A stretch of 64,000 nucleotides of DNA from a virus. The stretch spans positions 47,083-111,082 of IMG/VR virus record IMGVR_UViG_3300042294_002093. One strand, given 5' to 3'. Below are positions 61,356-64,000 of the stretch, one piece after another. The stretch's first letter is position 1; every line of letters begins with the position of its first letter. The position numbers were made by a program, and so were the translations under genes. Below the pieces are notes generated by a model. The model made no database searches. It was given only the letters and a program-made list of their open reading frames with translations, and was not told the origin of the DNA.

Positions 61356-61361
61356 ATTATA
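61356..61361 (-). promoter_or_regulatory. Extended -10 promoter (TGGTATAAT)
   Basis: TGG TATAAT, 10 nt before the ATG at 61345; the gap (CAAAGATATT) has no ribosome binding site. Confidence 0.65.
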
Positions 61362-61365
61362 CCAT

Positions 61366-61422
61366 AAAAATAAAAAAAGCACTCAGGATAGGTGGGTATG
61401 AAGAGACTATCCTAAGTACTTT
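61366..61422 (-). ncRNA. Candidate hairpin small RNA / terminator
   Basis: A 15-bp stem (two G-U pairs; arms 61377-61391 and 61407-61421) with a 15-nt loop rich in C and U, ending in TTTTTTTATTTTT on the minus strand. An extended -10 (TGATATAAT, 61429-61434) would start transcription at about 61422, exactly at the hairpin, giving a near 57-nt RNA. It may also simply end the holin transcript. Confidence 0.5.
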
Positions 61423-61428
61423 TATAAA

Positions 61429-61434
61429 ATTATA
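61429..61434 (-). promoter_or_regulatory. Extended -10 promoter (TGATATAAT) before hairpin
   Basis: TGA TATAAT placed so that the transcript begins at the terminator hairpin; there is no reading frame below it. Confidence 0.5.
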
Positions 61435-61646
61435 TCATATAGGTATAATTCAGACATATTTAATCAGGTTATAAAAAGTTTACCAAATTGTAACAATAGG
61501 AAATGTCCATTTTGTACTATTAAGTCATAGATTGTCAGAGTTAGGGATAGTGTATACTTAAATATATATAAGAAAAAAGAACTATCTTTAAAGTTTAATA
61601 TTTATATATCTTATATATTATATATATAGCAAATAGGCAAATTAGG
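61435..61646. other. AT-rich non-coding stretch
   Basis: Together with the hairpin and promoter this makes about 300 nt without a gene. The 212 nt here are almost wholly A and T, with runs such as ATATATAAG and TTATATATTATATATATAG, and a TATACT on the plus strand near 61553. No reading frame, tRNA or long repeat was seen. An origin or a regulator-binding region is possible. Confidence 0.5.
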
Positions 61647-61934
61647 TTAATTGGATTTTTTAGCAATATACTCTAATAATACATCATACATATGATCAAG
61701 TTTATTCTTTTGCTCGACACTTAATTTGCGGTCTAATTCTTGTTGCGATTTAATTGACTTAATTTCGTCTCGCATTGAAGTTCCGCCGTTAGTTTTAGTT
61801 TCGGAGCGAATATCGCAAACCATTTCGTGTATAGGCTTAATCTGGATTTTAATGTACCAACGAATAGCCCCAACTATAATTGCTCCAATTGAAAGCAAAG
61901 TAAGAATAAATTGTGCCCAGTCGGCTGTAGTCAT
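61647..61934 (-). CDS. Holin-like small membrane protein
   Basis: 95 residues with one hydrophobic segment (5-30, WAQFILTLLSIGAIIVGAIR) followed by a charged, coiled C-terminal part (DEIKSIKSQQELDRKLSVEQ). This is the pattern of single-span phage holins or holin-like proteins. TATAAT lies 7 nt before the ATG. It is about 10 kb from the lytic enzyme, which has its own signal peptide and may not need a holin. Confidence 0.72.
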   Translation of the reverse strand: MTTADWAQFILTLLSIGAIIVGAIRWYIKIQIKPIHEMVCDIRSETKTNGGTSMRDEIKSIKSQQELDRKLSVEQKNKLDHMYDVLLEYIAKKSN

Positions 61935-61941
61935 AAATATT

Positions 61942-61947
61942 ATTATA
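61942..61947 (-). promoter_or_regulatory. -10 element (ATGTATAAT), leaderless start
   Basis: TATAAT 7 nt before the ATG at 61934; TG is directly next to the hexamer instead of TGn. Confidence 0.55.
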
Positions 61948-62036
61948 CATAGCGTTTTTTATTTTTTGAAACGGTATTTAGTTCGTCGGCGAAATAGAAG
62001 TTATCCAAACCACTATATGCTCTAGTATGACAAACA

Positions 62037-62066
62037 TTGACAGATATGAGCAAGTTATGGTATTAT
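62037..62066 (+). promoter_or_regulatory. Plus-strand promoter (TTGACA-18-TATTAT)
   Basis: A consensus -35 TTGACA, 18-nt spacer, and TGGTATTAT (extended -10). It drives the small plus-strand gene at 62114. A 12-bp palindrome AGACATATGTCT lies just below, near the predicted start of transcription, and could be an operator. Confidence 0.75.
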
Positions 62067-62113
62067 AGACATATGTCTGCAAAGACAATTCTTATAAGAA
62101 AATGGTGAGTGAT

Positions 62114-62299
62114 ATGGATAAAGAACAAGTAGTAGAACTAATGACAGAAACAATTATAAATTTAAATATTGGTTTGGCTAAACAAAAAGAAATGACTCAA
62201 GATGAAATTGATCAAATGGCAGAGATATCTAGACCTCAGTTTAGAGTAGTTAATGGTATTTTGTATGATGTGCTAAAAGAAAATGGGGCTCTTGCTTAA
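62114..62299 (+). CDS. Small acidic protein, plus strand
   Basis: 61 residues from the ATG at 62114 (GGTGAG 5 nt upstream; an ATG at 62102 is an alternative). Two helices (KEQVVELMTETIINLNIGLA, EMTQDEIDQMAEISR), mostly acidic. No family is recognised. It converges on the minus-strand gene at 62296 with a 4-nt overlap of stops. An early regulatory or anti-host role is possible from position and promoter. Confidence 0.68.
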   Translation: MDKEQVVELMTETIINLNIGLAKQKEMTQDEIDQMAEISRPQFRVVNGILYDVLKENGALA

Positions 62300-62496
62300 T
62301 TGCAATTACACTGGTTACAACATTGATCTTTAAAGATTTTTAGTGCTAGACCGTCGTTTTCTACATCAGGTGAGATTGGTCTACCCAAATCTTCCCAAAA
62401 TTTTTCTCTACCAATTGCATCTTTTTCAGATATAGGTTTTGATTCAAATTGGAAATCATCATCCCAAGCATTTTCAAAATTGTCTAATATTCCCAT
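62296..62496 (-). CDS. Small acidic protein ending in Cys-rich tail
   Basis: 66 residues from the ATG at 62496 (one base after the stop of the zinc-ribbon gene). Acidic N-terminal half with aromatic residues (LDNFENAWDDDFQFE) and a C-terminal CCNQCNCN motif that could bind metal. Convergent with the plus-strand gene. Function unknown. Confidence 0.6.
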   Translation of the reverse strand: MGILDNFENAWDDDFQFESKPISEKDAIGREKFWEDLGRPISPDVENDGLALKIFKDQCCNQCNCN

Positions 62497-62497
62497 A

Positions 62498-62638
62498 TTA
62501 ATCACAAGATGAGCAGTAGTTATCTGCTCTCATATTTTCTTGTGTTACCCATATTACTTTACCGCAATGGTAACAAGACCTCATAGAGTATTTTTTTTCT
62601 CTACGGTCTTTTCGAATTTCTAGTCCTAGTAAGTGCAT
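62498..62638 (-). CDS. 46-residue zinc-ribbon protein
   Basis: Read directly: ATG at 62638; basic N-terminus (LEIRKDRREKKYSMR), then CYHCGK and CSSC, the two knuckles of a small zinc ribbon. The stop is one base before the next ATG. A strong promoter (TTGACA-17-TAGAAT) ends 6 nt before its ATG, suggesting a near-leaderless mRNA. Confidence 0.65.
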   Translation of the reverse strand: MHLLGLEIRKDRREKKYSMRSCYHCGKVIWVTQENMRADNYCSSCD

Positions 62639-62644
62639 ATATAT

Positions 62645-62673
62645 ATTCTAGCATACTTGATCTACCCTGTCAA
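62645..62673 (-). promoter_or_regulatory. Minus-strand promoter (TTGACA-17-TAGAAT)
   Basis: Full -35 with a 17-nt spacer to TAGAAT, 6 nt before the ATG at 62638. It overlaps a plus-strand promoter, so the two should compete. Confidence 0.78.
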
Positions 62674-62685
62674 ATAGTGTATACT
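62657..62685 (+). promoter_or_regulatory. Plus-strand promoter (TTGATC-17-TATACT)
   Basis: Near-consensus -35 and -10 with a 17-nt spacer, about 23 nt before the ATG at 62709. It overlaps the divergent minus-strand promoter across nearly the whole length. Confidence 0.75.
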
Positions 62686-62708
62686 AGAAAAACTAGATTG
62701 GGGAAAAT

Positions 62709-63098
62709 ATGTTATTTCACAAGCACCTGCTGATCAATGCCAAAGTTGAGAAGCCTATAAACAGTGAAGAAGAGGCAACAACCTTCTTAAAGGACTTAGT
62801 TGAGCGTATTGATATGAAAATTATTAAAGGTCCTTTTGCCTCTTATGTTGACAAACCAGGCAATAGGGGACTCACTGCTATTGTAATGATTGAGACTAGC
62901 CATATAGCGTTTCATATATGGGATGAAGAGGATCCAGGTTTAGTACAGTTTGATTTATATACCTGCGGAAAATTGGATCTTGCTGAAGTACTTCTTGCTC
63001 TTGGAGAAACCTTTAATATAATAAACCTTGACTATCAGTTATTTGATAGAGAGAATGGTTTTGTTTTAGAAGATAGTGGATCATTTCCTAAAATCTGA
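62709..63098 (+). CDS. speD: S-adenosylmethionine-decarboxylase-like pyruvoyl enzyme
   Basis: 129 residues. AdoMetDC class 1b marks: self-cleavage Ser64 (SHIAFHIWDEE), His69 and Cys86 (FDLYTCGKLD), matching the Ser63/His68/Cys83 triad of the Thermotoga enzyme in order and near position. The residue before the pyruvoyl serine is Thr rather than the usual Glu. The known reaction makes decarboxylated SAM for spermidine synthesis; some homologues have changed to arginine or ornithine decarboxylases. GGGGA lies 8 nt before the ATG. It is a stand-alone plus-strand gene in the window. Confidence 0.88.
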   Translation: MLFHKHLLINAKVEKPINSEEEATTFLKDLVERIDMKIIKGPFASYVDKPGNRGLTAIVMIETSHIAFHIWDEEDPGLVQFDLYTCGKLDLAEVLLALGETFNIINLDYQLFDRENGFVLEDSGSFPKI

Positions 63099-63182
63099 AA
63101 AATTTCATTTTTGTAAAATCTGAATATTTTTACCAGATGTATGATACGTAATCTGTGAGATAAAAAACAAAAAATATAGTGA

Positions 63183-63200
63183 GCACATATTTCTACGTGC
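63183..63200 (-). terminator. Terminator with GAAA loop
   Basis: A 7-bp stem (one G-U pair) with a GAAA tetraloop, then TCACTATATTTTTTG on the minus strand, ending the small-gene operon. Confidence 0.6.
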
Positions 63201-63214
63201 CTACTACTACCTTG

Positions 63215-63409
63215 TTACACTACTACGGGCTTTGCTTTACCCTGTATCCACCCACTATGTATACCAACTAGTGGCGCATCAATGTTTACCGCTGTGCCGA
63301 TAGGTAATGCGTTAGAGTATTGGTCAATAAACTCTAGTATTTTTTCCTTGCTTGTAAATGGCATCTCTGCCACCGAGCCGTTAACTGTTGTTAGTTTTAC
63401 TTTTATCAT
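63215..63409 (-). CDS. Hypothetical small protein
   Basis: 64 residues, IKVKLTTVNGSVAEMPFTSK then EFIDQYSNALPIGTAVNI, suggesting a compact beta-alpha fold. Last gene of a five-gene run of tiny genes; ribosome binding site AAAAGAGAAA. Family unknown. Confidence 0.65.
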   Translation of the reverse strand: MIKVKLTTVNGSVAEMPFTSKEKILEFIDQYSNALPIGTAVNIDAPLVGIHSGWIQGKAKPVVV

Positions 63410-63524
63410 TGTTTCTCTTTTCTTTTAATTCTTGTGGATAGTGATTTCTGTTGTACCCTGCGATTGTGCCCACCTTATCTATGTGAGCCTTTCGCTTGAG
63501 TTGCTCTGCGCTACTGCTTGCCAT
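63381..63524 (-). CDS. 47-residue basic protein
   Basis: Read directly: ATG at 63524 directly follows the stop of the upstream gene; 47 residues, basic (SAEQLKRKAHIDKVG, QELKEKRNNDKSK). It overlaps the next gene by 29 nt. Function unknown; the weakest of the run. Confidence 0.45.
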   Translation of the reverse strand: MASSSAEQLKRKAHIDKVGTIAGYNRNHYPQELKEKRNNDKSKTNNS

Positions 63525-63671
63525 CTATCTATCTTTTCTAATTAACTTAATAGAATAAATAAAGGAAATAGTGCCAACTATCAACCATGTAGGTATCTCT
63601 ATCGCTACACCATTTGGGTATAGGTTGTTAATATAGAAAGAGATGTAATCTAAATCTGCGTAGAACTCCAT
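63525..63671 (-). CDS. 48-residue single-span membrane protein
   Basis: Read directly: ATG at 63671 immediately after the upstream stop; a polar N-terminus and one hydrophobic segment (IPTWLIVGTISFIYSIKLI), then RKDR. Charge distribution suggests the C-terminus in the cytoplasm. A small phage membrane protein of unknown role. Confidence 0.6.
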   Translation of the reverse strand: MEFYADLDYISFYINNLYPNGVAIEIPTWLIVGTISFIYSIKLIRKDR

Positions 63672-63764
63672 TTATTCTGTGTCCTCTCCGAACATTTCTA
63701 CTAACGCTTTGTTAGCATTTTGTAAAGCCTCTATGGCTTCGTTAATCTTATCTAGGTTAGTCAT
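63672..63764 (-). CDS. 30-residue peptide
   Basis: Read directly: ATG at 63764, AGGA 8 nt upstream, two bases after the stop of the gene before it. One amphipathic helix (NLDKINEAIEALQNANKALV) with an acidic end. Function unknown. Confidence 0.5.
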   Translation of the reverse strand: MTNLDKINEAIEALQNANKALVEMFGEDTE

Positions 63765-63766
63765 GG

Positions 63767-63982
63767 TTAGTTTCCTACCTTCGTGTTATTCATAACCCAA
63801 CGGCTTTCGTTAGGTGATAGATAGCGGTGTGATACCACACCTTGCTTAGTAGCAAGCATTTCTAAGTATGCCTTTCGGCTAATGTAGTTTCCTACTGTAT
63901 TGCGAAAGACCATAGGGCTTCCTGTATTAGATGAAGCCATAACATGGTTAGGCTCTAATGTTATTGTATTTAGTGTAGTCAT
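63767..63982 (-). CDS. Hypothetical small protein
   Basis: 71 residues with a plausible beta-alpha pattern (TLNTITLEPNHVMASSNTGS, RKAYLEMLATKQGVVSHRYL). First visible gene of the run of tiny genes; AAAGGTAG precedes the ATG. Its promoter lies outside the window. Family unknown. Confidence 0.65.
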   Translation of the reverse strand: MTTLNTITLEPNHVMASSNTGSPMVFRNTVGNYISRKAYLEMLATKQGVVSHRYLSPNESRWVMNNTKVGN

Positions 63983-64000
63983 TTTAACTACCTTTCTTTT

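Noticed and set aside
61435-62036. tRNA genes in the AT-rich right-hand part
   Set aside because: No T-loop GTTCGAATC-like sequence with matching acceptor stem was found here or elsewhere by eye.
63134-63155. CAGAT...ATCTG palindrome after the AdoMetDC-like gene as a terminator
   Set aside because: The stem is short and interrupted and no T run follows on the plus strand; not strong enough to annotate.

Overview
This window looks like part of the genome of a long-tailed double-stranded DNA phage (siphovirus). The base composition is AT-rich by eye, and almost every gene lies on the minus strand in tightly overlapping runs (ATGA, TAATG, 1-20 nt gaps). HK97-type portal, fused protease, capsid, neck genes, tail tube, tail chaperones, a 2786-residue tape measure protein and a large tail-tip/fibre set are all present. 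No integrase, repressor or terminase was found. The host is probably an actinobacterium, perhaps a low-GC freshwater lineage. This is inferred from the many apparently leaderless genes, the B12-dependent reductase, a secreted protein of an actinobacterial-looking DUF4430 type, and the lack of Gram-negative lysis genes.

Layout (minus strand unless noted). 0-10.9 kb: replication and recombination: a partial resolvase-like gene, a zinc-ribbon protein, RecA, DnaE, a gp32-like ssDNA-binding protein, a tryptophan-halogenase-like flavoenzyme, an AhpD-like protein, primase, DnaB helicase, small genes and a MerR-like regulator. 10.9-39.9 kb: the structural module, read right to left: a 1232-aa LamG-like protein, a small protein, portal, protease/scaffold, major capsid, neck/connectors, tail tube, two paralogous tail-assembly proteins, tape measure, and tail-tip proteins. 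39.9-43.1 kb: a four-gene cobalamin operon (class II ribonucleotide reductase, DUF4430-like exported protein, 44-aa membrane protein, corrinoid adenosyltransferase). 43.1-51 kb: an uncharacterised protein, an Fn3-Hint protein and alanine-rich tail fibres. 51.0-51.6 kb: a plus-strand, signal-peptide-bearing lytic enzyme. 51.6-55.5 kb: a sugar/surface-modification cassette (GDP-mannose 3,5-epimerase, SGNH hydrolase, O-fucosyltransferase-like enzyme, 2OG-Fe(II) oxygenase-like protein). 55.5-61.3 kb: further adhesin and fibre genes (PASTA, Pro-Thr linkers, collagen-like, carbohydrate-binding-like, BppU-like). 61.3-64 kb: a holin-like gene, a candidate small RNA, an AdoMetDC-like gene and a run of tiny genes, two of the genes being on the plus strand.

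How the parts work together: the replication genes supply a nearly complete replisome. The cobalamin operon appears to supply dNTPs through an adenosylcobalamin-dependent reductase, together with the enzyme that makes the cofactor and a secreted protein that may bind the vitamin. Transcription appears to be punctuated by a recurrent extended -10 element (TGnTATAMT) placed 5-10 nt before many ATG codons, often fused to the stop codon of the gene upstream, which predicts many leaderless mRNAs. Several small genes (28-58 aa) that are exactly coupled to their neighbours were read directly from the sequence.
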